Below are positions 1 to 8,593 of a stretch of 64,000 nucleotides of DNA, in pieces. Location of the stretch: the NCBI RefSeq assembly GCF_042219855.1, contig NZ_JBHJHP010000009.1:124001-188000 (forward strand). The letters are read 5' to 3'. The notes under the pieces were generated by a model. It did no database searches. It was not told where the DNA came from and saw nothing but the letters and a program-made list of their open reading frames with translations. The DNA is from JBHJHP01 sp042219855 (lineage in GTDB: Bacteria > Bacteroidota > Bacteroidia > Bacteroidales > UBA5342). The position numbers and the translations under genes are program-made. Each line of letters opens with the position of its first letter. Positions within the stretch are counted from its first letter, which is position 1.

Positions 1-80
1 TTAAGTTGTGAAAATGCTGAACCGGAAAGAAATACGCATAAAAACAGAAGAAGTGATTTCAAAAAATTTGGGCCATTCAT
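1..80 (-). CDS. Exported protein, 5' end only (runs off left edge)
   Basis: Reading leftward from the ATG at 80 gives 26 in-frame codons with no stop before the window edge. The peptide is a clear Sec signal: a short N-terminus with a lysine, a hydrophobic core (LLLFLCVFL) and a SGSAFSQ cleavage region, as is typical of secreted Bacteroidota proteins. The gene is divergent from the hybrid two-component regulator that starts at 341, so it may be one of that regulator's targets (inference). Nothing of the mature protein is visible, so no function can be given. Confidence 0.6.
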   Translation of the reverse strand, partial: MNGPNFLKSLLLFLCVFLSGSAFSQL

Positions 81-161
81 AGCAGATTGATTAGTTAATG
101 TGATAAAACTACCACATATGCTTTTCCTCCACCTGAATTAAAATCCATTTAAAAGTGAATT

Positions 162-210
162 TTGTCCATAAATAGCATATCAGGACAATATTTACACCTA
201 AACAGGACAA
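162..210. promoter_or_regulatory. CAGGACAA direct repeats in a divergent intergenic region
   Basis: CAGGACAA occurs at 181-188 and again at 203-210, a spacing of 22 bp or about two helical turns. An inverted core, TTGTCC, lies at 162-167. The boxes sit between the leftward exported gene (start 80) and the rightward regulator (start 341). Direct repeats on one DNA face suit an AraC-type DNA-binding domain such as the one at the regulator's C-terminus. Binding by that protein is inference. The rest of 81-340 shows no gene. Confidence 0.35.
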
Positions 211-340
211 AATTGTAAGCTTTGATCCTTATATTCTGTTCAGCAGATAGTATTATTATATTATCTTGTGGCATTATATTGATCAACAGGAAGGATTGGT
301 TTTAAGGATAGTTTATTATTCAGGGTTATTGTATAATTCG

Positions 341-3300
341 ATGCATAGGGGCATAGTCAAAATATTAGTTTATCTCACTGTATTATTTTCATTTGGTCTT
401 CACATTGAAGCCAATCATTTTTATTTTAAAAACTATAAAGTAGAAGATGGCCTTTCTCAAAACACCGTATTCTGTATTTTGCAGGATAAAGACGGTTTTA
501 TGTGGTTCGGAACCAACGACGGACTGAACAGGTTTGATGGTTATAATTTTAAGATATACAGAAGCAAAAGTGGAGATAACACTCTTGGCAGCAGCAAAAT
601 CATAGATCTTGTTCAAACGTCTGACAGCACCTTATTTATTGGGACAGCAAATGGGATATACACTTATAATCCGGATAAAGAAAGATTTGCACGATTTGAA
701 ACCAAAACAGAAAACAACATAACTGTTGATTCCAGAATTAATGATTTTTTTAAAACCAAAGATGATATTATATGGATATCTACATTAGAGCAGGGGCTGT
801 TTAAATATAACCACCAAACCGGTGAATTAATACAATTCGCTCCTAAAACAGCAAGCTTGCTGAATCATTCAGTGAGTTGCACGTTTAAGGATTCAAAAGG
901 TAATTTATGGATATCAAGTAACGGATTGCTAAAATACAATTCAAAATCACAAAGTATTGAATCGGTTAAGGTTATATCTGAACAGGACCGGTTGCAGGGA
1001 AATTATATTACCAAAATCATTGAAGACTCAGATGGATATTTATGGTTTGGCACCGATAATTTTGGATTAATCCGTTATGATGAATCAACACATAGTATAA
1101 AACGCTATTTTAGTTCCGGATCAGACTATTTTCTTTCACACATCCATGATATTTTTGAATTAGGTTCCGGTAAACTTTTAATCGGATCAGATTCGGAACT
1201 GCTCCTTTTTGATACTGAAGCAGAGACGCATACACTTATACAGGCTTCCCAGGTAATAAATGGCGCACTTAGTGATAATTCTATTTACTGCTTTTATAAA
1301 GATACTGAGAACGGCCTGTGGTTGGGAAGTTATTTCGGAGGCGTGAACTATCTGGCAGATATTTCAAATACCATTGAGCTTTATCAGCCTACTACATATG
1401 GCTTACATGGAAAAGCAGTAAGCCGGTTTTGTGAAGATGCAGACGGGAATATATGGGTTGCTACTGAAGACGGTGGCTTAAACCTATTGGATGTTTCCTC
1501 TCAAACCTTTGACCATTATATGAGTGATTATAATATTCAGGCATTGTGCATGGATAATCTCATGTTATGGATTGGAACATACGGAGACGGACTTTTCTTA
1601 TTTGATACAAAAACAAAAAGATACAAAACATATCACATAGAATTCTCAGGTGTTTCAACGTTACATATTAAATCCATCATTAAAGATTCACACGATAACA
1701 TCTGGCTGGGGACCAATGCAGGGCTTTACAGGCAGAACCGGATAACGAAAGAATTCATACACTATAATTCGACAGCAAAACTATTTATCTGGGATATTGC
1801 AGAAGACCCGAACGGCAACCTCTGGTATTGTACGAGTGGTAACGGGTTATTTAAACTGAACCATGAGTCAGGAGATGTCGTAAATTATCTGTACGATAAA
1901 AAAAATGAGTTCTCCCTTCCGGATAATAACATCTTAACCATTTGCCTGGATGCACAGGGACAACTATGGGCCGGTAGTGAAGAAAACGGGTTTTGTAAAT
2001 ACGACCATCAAAATGACCGGTTCATACGATATTCTAATATTGATGGCTTTAGTAACAGACTTATCTATTCGATTATTGCTGACCATAAAAACCAGATCTG
2101 GCTTTCCACAAGTAACGGATTATTCAGGTTTTTACCGGATGAAAAGAAAGTATCAATGTTTACAACAGCGGACGGACTGCAAAGCAATCAGTTTAATTTC
2201 AACTCCGGATATGTTACACGGGATGGTAAATTATATTTTGGTGGTGTAAATGGTTTTAATGCATTTTATCCCACCGATATTACAACAAATGACTTTGAAC
2301 CTCCTATGCGCATTGTAAATTTTCAATTGTTTAATAAAGATCTGGAGTTGAAGGGTAACGATGGTATACTTAAAAGCTCCATCATTAACTGCAATGCTAT
2401 TGAATTAAAATACAATCAGAACGTCATCAGCCTTGATTATGTAGCTCTGAGTTATAAAAATCCGGAAAATAACCTTTATCAGTATATCATGGAAGGATTT
2501 GATGATGAATGGATTAATGCAGGCAGAAGAAGAAGAGCTTCCTACACGAATTTACCACCTGGTGAATATACGTTTAAAGTTATAGGATCCAATAATGACT
2601 GGGTTTGGAATAATGACGGTGCCCGGATCAAAATAACAATCCAGCCACCATTCTGGCTGACACCCTGGGCTTATATAATCTACTTCATCGTTTTCATTCT
2701 TTTTATTTATGCCATAATGTTATTCGAAAGAAGAAAGCACCGAATGCAAATGGCCAAAGACAACCTGGAGAAAGAAAAACAGATGTACAATAATCAGATT
2801 AATTTCTTCACTAACATTGCACATGAAATCAGGACCCCGCTTACCCTTATTAAAGCGCCGGTTGACGAAATTCTGAAAAACAGGAATCTTAATTCTGAAA
2901 TACAACAGAATTTGAAGATAATCGATAAAAATGCAGGTAATCTGTATAAACTGGTAACTGAATTACTGGATTTCAGAAGAGTTGAAAGGGGTTTTGAGGA
3001 ATTTGAATTTAGTTCACATGATATCATTGATCTTATTCATCAGGTCATACTAAGCTTTCAGGGTAGTGCAAAATCAAAACATATTTCAATACATGTTCGC
3101 ACTGATTTCAATGAACTTTACGCCGAGATTAACCGAAGTGCTATTGAAAAGGTCCTGATGAACCTGCTTTCTAATGCACTAAAATATGCGGATTCTAAAA
3201 TTACTGTAGTTGTAAGTCTGGTCACTAATGGTGATACAATACAAATCAAAATTCAGGATAATGGTGATGGAGTTCCTGAAAATATAAGACAGTCCATTTT

Positions 3301-4327
3301 TGAACCATTTGTACACGACCGTAATTCCTCCTTAAAAAACAAAGATGGAGTAGGGTTAGGATTACCGTATGCACAATCGCTTATAAAACACCATGGAGGA
3401 TTAATCGAATTGGTTGAGAACGGCTGTAAAGGCGCATGTTTTATGATTTCCCTTCCTGTTAAAAAAACCGCTGATATAAAACAGATGGCCGATTCTTCAT
3501 ACGAAAAAGAGGTCAAGTCAATAGCAGAACATCCTGAGATTCACAGTTACAACGCTCAAAGTTCAGGTTTCTCAAATTACAACCTGCTGATTGTTGAAGA
3601 TCAGGAAGAACTACGTGAGTTTCTGGGCAGCACCTTATCAGGAGATTATAAAATTCACCTGGCTGCAGATGGTCTGGAGGCGCTTGAAGTTATGAATAAA
3701 ACGGCCATAGATCTTGTAATTACGGATATAATGATGCCGAATATGAATGGTTTTGAACTTACCGATAAAATCAAAACAACGCTTAGCTACAGCCATATTC
3801 CGGTTATTATGCTTACGGCTAAAACAACAGAAGAAGCAAAGATCGAAGGCTATGGCACTGGAGCGGATGCCTATATTGACAAACCGTTTTCCGTAGATCT
3901 TCTGCGCGTACGAATTATCAATATTTTTGAAAACAGGCGGAAGTTACGCGACAGCTATCTGAAAATACCGCTTGTTAAATCAGAATCTATTGCAGGTTCT
4001 GATAAAGACACAGAGTTTATTGAAAAGGTTAAAAAAACAATCGAAGCACATCTCCTTGACTTTAACTTTGGGGTGGATCAACTTGCAGAATATCTGAATA
4101 TGAGCCGATCCGCATTTTTCGCTAAAATCAAAGGAATCTCCGACTTATCCCCACTCGATTATATAAAAGTGGAACGATTAAAGAAGGCTGCAGAATATCT
4201 TCAGGAGGATCAGTATAAATGGGTGGATATAGCCCAAATGGTCGGCTATTCAACACCTTCATATTTCTCCAGGGAATTTAAAAAGCAGTTTGGTGTTCTG
4301 CCAAGAGATTTTAAAAAGAAGTTTTAA
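341..4327 (+). CDS. Hybrid two-component system regulator (HTCS)
   Basis: This one-protein sensor and regulator has about 1,328 residues from the ATG at 341, which precedes a signal-like hydrophobic stretch; an in-frame TTG lies further upstream at 266. The first ~700 residues carry repeated Reg_prop blades (patterns such as DGFMWFGTNDGLNRFDG and GNLWISS), followed by a Y_Y_Y domain. One membrane helix lies near residue 775-795. The cytoplasmic part has HisKA (phospho-His about 828, in IAHEIRTP), HATPase_c, a receiver (phospho-Asp about 1129, in ITDIMMPN) and a C-terminal AraC-type HTH. In this family the periplasmic propeller senses a glycan fragment and the HTH switches on the matching degradation genes. 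It ends 24 bp from the convergent GNAT-nitrilase gene. Its target genes are probably to the left, outside the window (inference). Confidence 0.93.
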   Translation: MHRGIVKILVYLTVLFSFGLHIEANHFYFKNYKVEDGLSQNTVFCILQDKDGFMWFGTNDGLNRFDGYNFKIYRSKSGDNTLGSSKIIDLVQTSDSTLFIGTANGIYTYNPDKERFARFETKTENNITVDSRINDFFKTKDDIIWISTLEQGLFKYNHQTGELIQFAPKTASLLNHSVSCTFKDSKGNLWISSNGLLKYNSKSQSIESVKVISEQDRLQGNYITKIIEDSDGYLWFGTDNFGLIRYDESTHSIKRYFSSGSDYFLSHIHDIFELGSGKLLIGSDSELLLFDTEAETHTLIQASQVINGALSDNSIYCFYKDTENGLWLGSYFGGVNYLADISNTIELYQPTTYGLHGKAVSRFCEDADGNIWVATEDGGLNLLDVSSQTFDHYMSDYNIQALCMDNLMLWIGTYGDGLFLFDTKTKRYKTYHIEFSGVSTLHIKSIIKDSHDNIWLGTNAGLYRQNRITKEFIHYNSTAKLFIWDIAEDPNGNLWYCTSGNGLFKLNHESGDVVNYLYDKKNEFSLPDNNILTICLDAQGQLWAGSEENGFCKYDHQNDRFIRYSNIDGFSNRLIYSIIADHKNQIWLSTSNGLFRFLPDEKKVSMFTTADGLQSNQFNFNSGYVTRDGKLYFGGVNGFNAFYPTDITTNDFEPPMRIVNFQLFNKDLELKGNDGILKSSIINCNAIELKYNQNVISLDYVALSYKNPENNLYQYIMEGFDDEWINAGRRRRASYTNLPPGEYTFKVIGSNNDWVWNNDGARIKITIQPPFWLTPWAYIIYFIVFILFIYAIMLFERRKHRMQMAKDNLEKEKQMYNNQINFFTNIAHEIRTPLTLIKAPVDEILKNRNLNSEIQQNLKIIDKNAGNLYKLVTELLDFRRVERGFEEFEFSSHDIIDLIHQVILSFQGSAKSKHISIHVRTDFNELYAEINRSAIEKVLMNLLSNALKYADSKITVVVSLVTNGDTIQIKIQDNGDGVPENIRQSIFEPFVHDRNSSLKNKDGVGLGLPYAQSLIKHHGGLIELVENGCKGACFMISLPVKKTADIKQMADSSYEKEVKSIAEHPEIHSYNAQSSGFSNYNLLIVEDQEELREFLGSTLSGDYKIHLAADGLEALEVMNKTAIDLVITDIMMPNMNGFELTDKIKTTLSYSHIPVIMLTAKTTEEAKIEGYGTGADAYIDKPFSVDLLRVRIINIFENRRKLRDSYLKIPLVKSESIAGSDKDTEFIEKVKKTIEAHLLDFNFGVDQLAEYLNMSRSAFFAKIKGISDLSPLDYIKVERLKKAAEYLQEDQYKWVDIAQMVGYSTPSYFSREFKKQFGVLPRDFKKKF

Positions 4328-4351
4328 AATACGACTTCACAAATTCCGTTT

Positions 4352-5902
4352 TTATAAATCCGTATCCGTTCGTTTGTGGTTAATAATGGAATACAGATCA
4401 GATCTACGGTCCCTGAGGTTACGCACGCTTCCAAACTGATTCAGCTCACGCAACATACTTAAATCCACATCTGCAATCAGAATCATTTCAGTATTCGGGG
4501 TTGCTTCAGCTTTTATTCCGTTTGTCGGGAAGGCAAAATCGCAGGGTGTAAATACGATAGACTGCGCATACTGTATATCCATATTATGGACTTTAGGCAG
4601 GTTTCCCACACTTCCTGCTATAGCCACATAACACTCATTTTCAATAGCCCTGGACTGTGCGCAGTTTCTTACTCGGGAATAACCGTTTTGTGTATCGGTT
4701 AAAAAGGGAACAAAAAGGATATCCATACCTTCATTGGCAAGAAGCCGGCTCAACTCAGGGAATTCAATGTCATAACAAATCAACACCCCAATTTTACCAC
4801 AATCCGTATCAAAGGTTCTTAGTTTCTGTCCGCCCTGAAGGCCCCATACTTTTGCTTCGTCCGGAGTAACATGCAGTTTTTCAAACCGTTCAATACCACC
4901 GTCACGCTTACACACATAACCTACATTGAAAAGTTGACCGCTAACCACTTCGGGCATACTACCGGTAATGATGTTGATATTGTAGGATATGGCAAGATCA
5001 GAAAACCGCTTGACCACATCCGAAGTATAATCGGCAAGTTTTCGTATGGCTTCGGCTTCTGAGAGATGATTATACTCCGACATCAACGGGGCATTAAAAA
5101 ACTCCGGAAACAATGCAAAATCTGACCGGTACCCTGAAACAGCATCCACAAAATATTCTGCCTGTTGCATTACTTCGTCAAGATCCTTGTACAGACGCAT
5201 CTGCCACTGCACCAAGCCAAGCCGGACTACAGATTTAATATTGACCGCCTTGTCAGTTGTTTCCTCATAATATATATTATTCCATTCCAGCAGAACTGCA
5301 TACTCATTGGATTCATCATCGCCTTCGAGATACCCTTTTAATATCTTTTTGGGGTGAAAATCATTGGATAACTGAAAGTCCAGCACCGGATCATGAATTT
5401 CCTTCATATGAACCTTTTCAATATACGCTTTGGGTGTAATCTCTTCTGCATACTTATAATAATTGGGGATCCGCCCTCCAAACACAATGCTTTTCAGATT
5501 CAGACGTTCACACAACTCCTTGCGGTAATCATACAGGCGTCTTCCCAGACGTAAGCCCCTGAATTTTGGCCGGATGAATATTTCTATTCCATACAACACA
5601 TCCCCTTTATTTCTGTGGGTATTAAAGGAATAATTTCCTATTATCTGGTTATAGGTATGTTTATTCTCCAGTCTTTGGGAATCTACAATAATGGAAAGAG
5701 CACAACCCGCCAGTTCATCATTCACCTTAATTGCAACCTGTCCCTCCGGGAATTTTTTTATTAAAGTCTTTATATGCTCTTCTTCCCAGTTTCCTCCCGG
5801 CATACTGGAATAAGCCTCCACCATTGCTTTTTTAAGGTCATCATAGTCATCAATAGTCAAAAAAACAATCTCAATATTTTCTATAGGCTCCATGAATTTC
5901 AA
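4352..5902 (-). CDS. GNAT N-acetyltransferase-nitrilase superfamily fusion
   Basis: The 516-residue protein has an N-terminal GNAT domain (about residues 8-165, with an RGLRLGRRLYDYR acetyl-CoA loop around 115-127) joined to a carbon-nitrogen hydrolase domain (about 225-500). The nitrilase triad is visible as Glu267 (FPEFF), Lys342 (EKLH) and Cys376 (ICYDIEFPE). The two-domain layout is known as a conserved family of unassigned amidohydrolases; by family the hydrolase should cleave an amide or carbamoyl C-N bond, while the GNAT part may acylate an amine. No signal peptide is present, so it is cytosolic. A second ATG at 5893 is an alternative start. It is divergent from the mod operon with about 180 bp between them. 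The substrate is unknown. Confidence 0.88.
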   Translation of the reverse strand: MKFMEPIENIEIVFLTIDDYDDLKKAMVEAYSSMPGGNWEEEHIKTLIKKFPEGQVAIKVNDELAGCALSIIVDSQRLENKHTYNQIIGNYSFNTHRNKGDVLYGIEIFIRPKFRGLRLGRRLYDYRKELCERLNLKSIVFGGRIPNYYKYAEEITPKAYIEKVHMKEIHDPVLDFQLSNDFHPKKILKGYLEGDDESNEYAVLLEWNNIYYEETTDKAVNIKSVVRLGLVQWQMRLYKDLDEVMQQAEYFVDAVSGYRSDFALFPEFFNAPLMSEYNHLSEAEAIRKLADYTSDVVKRFSDLAISYNINIITGSMPEVVSGQLFNVGYVCKRDGGIERFEKLHVTPDEAKVWGLQGGQKLRTFDTDCGKIGVLICYDIEFPELSRLLANEGMDILFVPFLTDTQNGYSRVRNCAQSRAIENECYVAIAGSVGNLPKVHNMDIQYAQSIVFTPCDFAFPTNGIKAEATPNTEMILIADVDLSMLRELNQFGSVRNLRDRRSDLYSIINHKRTDTDL

Positions 5903-6030
5903 TTTTAAATACCCTGATAATTTAACAGGACAACATCTAAGTAGTTTGCTGAATTTACAATTATTTATACAATCTGCAACCCGAATTACAAAACTATCAA
6001 CAGCACAAAATTGTAGACTGCTTCTGTTTT

Positions 6031-6046
6031 CCTACATAATTGTAAG
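6031..6046. promoter_or_regulatory. Candidate operator TACA-N4-TGTA upstream of the mod operon
   Basis: CCTACATAATTGTAAG contains the symmetric core TACA-TAAT-TGTA, 36 bp before the ATG at 6082. A closely matching palindrome, CCTACAATATTGTAGG, lies upstream of nifH at 33341-33356. Further TTACAAT and TTGTAG half-sites lie at 5954-6016. The position fits an operator for the ModE-type HTH encoded in this operon, but the assignment is inference. The motif does not resemble the E. coli ModE box. Confidence 0.4.
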
Positions 6047-6081
6047 ATTTTAAAGTCACTGATAACCCACAATACATTGTA

Positions 6082-6381
6082 ATGCAAAACTTTAACACCT
6101 ATGGCACATTTTTTATGGACGGATTACACAAACGGGTCGGTTTATCTGACCTCCAAATGAAACATTATATGAAGTTAAGTGCAAGAAATAATCTGGCAGG
6201 CATCATAAAATCCATCGACGAGGGTTTGATCACTTCCAAGGTCGTAATTGACCTCGGGAATGGAAACGAGATTGTCTCCATTATCTCGAAGGATGCCATT
6301 GATGATTTGCAGCTAAAAGTTGGTGAGCCGGCGTTTGCCATTGTAAAATCAACAGAAGTAATCATTGGTGTTCCTGATTAA
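6082..6381 (+). CDS. mop: Mop (molbindin) molybdate-binding protein
   Basis: The C-terminal 70 residues, from MKLSARNNLAGII onward, form one complete Mop/TOBE domain, the small beta-barrel that oligomerises to bind molybdate or tungstate anions. Free-standing molbindins are usually about 68 residues and begin at exactly this MKLSARN motif, so the ATG at 6169 is an equally good or better start. The ATG at 6082 adds 29 residues with no recognisable domain. It is first in the operon, 38 bp before the ModE-type HTH gene. Because that HTH protein has no Mop domain, this protein could be its molybdate-sensing partner or a storage protein (inference). Confidence 0.85.
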   Translation: MQNFNTYGTFFMDGLHKRVGLSDLQMKHYMKLSARNNLAGIIKSIDEGLITSKVVIDLGNGNEIVSIISKDAIDDLQLKVGEPAFAIVKSTEVIIGVPD

Positions 6382-6419
6382 TAAAAGCGATTTAGCATCC
6401 AGGGTCAAAACAAAAGCAA

Positions 6420-6752
6420 ATGACTGAGATAGAATTATTGGTGAATGTTAAGAGAGATGACAACCTGCTATTGACGTCTGACCGGGCACAACTGCTGAAA
6501 ATTTTATCACAGACAGGAAGTTTGCTTACGGCTTCGAAGGCTTTAAACATATCCTACAACAAAACATGGCTTATGCTTGAAGAACTGAATAAAGGTCTAA
6601 GTAAACCTCTGGTGTATAAAAGCAGGGGTGGCAAAGGCGGAGGTGGTGCTACCATCACTGATTATGGACAGTTTATTTTGAAAGAATACGAACTGATAGA
6701 AAACCATGTTCGGATTTTTGTCAATAAGCTGAATACAGAAATTAATCTTTAA
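6420..6752 (+). CDS. modE: ModE-type winged HTH regulator lacking Mop domains
   Basis: The 110-residue protein matches the N-terminal DNA-binding half of ModE: a LysR-like winged helix (LLKILSQTGSLLTASKALNISYN), then the glycine-rich wing SRGGKGGGGATIT and the terminal helix ALTDYG-like segment. Full ModE is about 260 residues with two Mop domains; these are absent. The single Mop gene immediately upstream may supply the sensing function, giving a split ModE. Its likely target is the mod operon itself, through the palindrome at 6031-6046, and possibly nifH, which has a similar site. Function by family is molybdate-responsive repression or activation; direction of control here is unknown. Confidence 0.87.
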   Translation: MTEIELLVNVKRDDNLLLTSDRAQLLKILSQTGSLLTASKALNISYNKTWLMLEELNKGLSKPLVYKSRGGKGGGGATITDYGQFILKEYELIENHVRIFVNKLNTEINL

Positions 6753-6802
6753 AAATTTTTTAACAGCGTTATCTTTTTTGGGATAACGGTAAAACAAAAC
6801 AT

Positions 6803-7288
6803 ATGGAACAGATTATGATTAAACCCATCGGAATTATTCATACACCGTATACCGATATTTCGGATATGCCAATCCAGCCCATCGCAGCGGAAGGAATTAC
6901 GGGTTACATTGAACTTGAACCGGAATACGTAGAGGGCCTGCGTGATCTGGATGGATTTTCACATATCACACTTCTCTATCATTTTCATAAGATTAAAGAT
7001 TATCAGCTAAAAGTGATCCCTTTTATGGATACACAGGAACGCGGCATATTTTCGACCAAGGCTCCCAAACGGCCAAATGCCATCGGCATGTCAACCGTAA
7101 AATTAACAGGAATACAAGGCAATCTGATTTACATCGAACAGGTGGATATGCTGGACGGCACACCTCTCATCGACATAAAACCGTTTTATCCCAGGTATGA
7201 CAACCGTGAAAACGTAACCATTGGCTGGCTGGAGAAAAACAAAGATATGCCGCTGGAAAAATTAAGAGCTGATGAGCGGTTCAGATAA
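6803..7288 (+). CDS. TrmO/TsaA-like SAM-dependent methyltransferase (UPF0066)
   Basis: The 161-residue protein is a complete UPF0066/VirR-like beta-barrel domain. It begins with IKPIGIIHTPY, carries DGFSHITLLYHFHK and the TKAPKRPNAIGMS motif, and ends with DIKPFYPRYD. E. coli TrmO in this family N6-methylates t6A at tRNA position 37 but has an extra C-terminal domain; this protein is the single-domain form seen in many anaerobes and archaea. It lies inside the molybdate operon between modE and the porin gene. That placement suggests a role connected with molybdenum rather than housekeeping tRNA modification, but this is inference. Gaps to its neighbours are 50 and 104 bp. Confidence 0.85.
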   Translation: MEQIMIKPIGIIHTPYTDISDMPIQPIAAEGITGYIELEPEYVEGLRDLDGFSHITLLYHFHKIKDYQLKVIPFMDTQERGIFSTKAPKRPNAIGMSTVKLTGIQGNLIYIEQVDMLDGTPLIDIKPFYPRYDNRENVTIGWLEKNKDMPLEKLRADERFR

Positions 7289-7392
7289 TAAATCCAGTAA
7301 AGAAATCAGAACTATAACGTCTATTAAAGGATGCAATAATTTAGAAGTAATACATCAAAAATCATGTAAACGAACAAATAAAACCCTACAAA

Positions 7393-8571
7393 ATGGTAGT
7401 AGCAAAAAACAATGTCTGCTTAACCTGTACTATGATTATTCTGATGTTATGCCACTACAGAACTGTAGCTCAGAATACCGAATCCCAAAAAAATAATCCG
7501 TTTACACTAAACAGTAAAGAAAAGTTGTTCAAACCTATCGTTGTCTTTGAAAACTGGATAACCTACAGTATGAACGAAAACTCAAATGCCAACAGGTTAG
7601 ATAACCAGGTTCGCAGACTGAGGTTCGGTGCCACCGGCAATCCTTACCCGTGGCTGAACTACCATTTTCAACTGCACTTTGACAGGCTTGGCGAAGACAG
7701 CTACTCATCCACCAAAGGTTCTTATGCCGGAGTTGATATCTGGGATGCCTGTATTTCCGCCAAATTGCTTCAACAGTCCGACCTAATTTATGTACATGCC
7801 GGATATTACTGGGCTGCCATTAGCCGCGAATACAACACGGCGGCCTGGGCTCAGGGATCATTTGACAGAACCCGTGCCAACTGGTTCATGCGTAATTTTA
7901 TGACCGGCAAAGGCAACGGTATTGAGAGTGGAATAGGGCTTGGAGGACTAAAGAACTTTGAAAAAATTGGGATTAGTTACCGCATCGGAAGTTTTGAACC
8001 GGCGGCTTATGCCAGCAGCAGATATGCCAGTCGCTTAAACACTGCCCACATAATATTTTTGCTGGGTGAACCGGAACAAACATCTTATAAATACAGGCTT
8101 CCCGGAAACCACTGGCAAAAACGAAAAGGCATAAGTCTGGGTTTCGGTGCTTCGAGCCAAACCAACGGACGCCTCAACGACACCACTTATTTTGATCAGT
8201 CTCTGGCCTACGGTGCAGACCTGCTTATCAATTTTGCCGGATTACGTATAGACGGTGAATATTTTAAACTGAAGCGGACATCTGAAGGTCTTGATGATTA
8301 CTCCGGCACAGAATGGCACATCCGCGCAGGCTATACCTTTGAATACAAACAAACATTTATTGAGCCTACGGTTACCTACGATAAATATGAGGGTGAAGGC
8401 AACAAACGCCTGTTTAAATACATCGGGAACGATGAAACCCTTGATATTGGTGTTAACTGGTACCTTAACAGAGATAAACTGAAACTGGCGCTGCATTACC
8501 TTATACAGAGCGGATCAGTGGCATCCAACACAGGCGATTATATCGGATTCGCATTCCAGGTAAAACTTTAA
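7393..8571 (+). CDS. OprO/OprP-type outer-membrane porin
   Basis: The 392-residue protein has a signal peptide (hydrophobic core TMIILMLCHY, cleavage after TVAQ). It is followed by alternating beta-strand pattern throughout, with the N-terminal RRLRFGATGNPYPWLNYHFQ block characteristic of the phosphate-selective porin O/P family. These form trimeric outer-membrane channels with anion preference. It is located between modE/TrmO and modABC, 22 bp before modA. That supports a job in passing molybdate, or other oxyanions, across the outer membrane (inference). The C-terminus ends in hydrophobic FAFQVKL, as expected for a barrel. Confidence 0.85.
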   Translation: MVVAKNNVCLTCTMIILMLCHYRTVAQNTESQKNNPFTLNSKEKLFKPIVVFENWITYSMNENSNANRLDNQVRRLRFGATGNPYPWLNYHFQLHFDRLGEDSYSSTKGSYAGVDIWDACISAKLLQQSDLIYVHAGYYWAAISREYNTAAWAQGSFDRTRANWFMRNFMTGKGNGIESGIGLGGLKNFEKIGISYRIGSFEPAAYASSRYASRLNTAHIIFLLGEPEQTSYKYRLPGNHWQKRKGISLGFGASSQTNGRLNDTTYFDQSLAYGADLLINFAGLRIDGEYFKLKRTSEGLDDYSGTEWHIRAGYTFEYKQTFIEPTVTYDKYEGEGNKRLFKYIGNDETLDIGVNWYLNRDKLKLALHYLIQSGSVASNTGDYIGFAFQVKL

Positions 8572-8593
8572 TAACCTTCAAGACTCAAATATC

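Noticed and set aside
7272..7496. 74-codon open frame overlapping the TrmO-like and porin genes
   Set aside because: Overlaps both flanking genes in another frame and lacks any recognisable motif.
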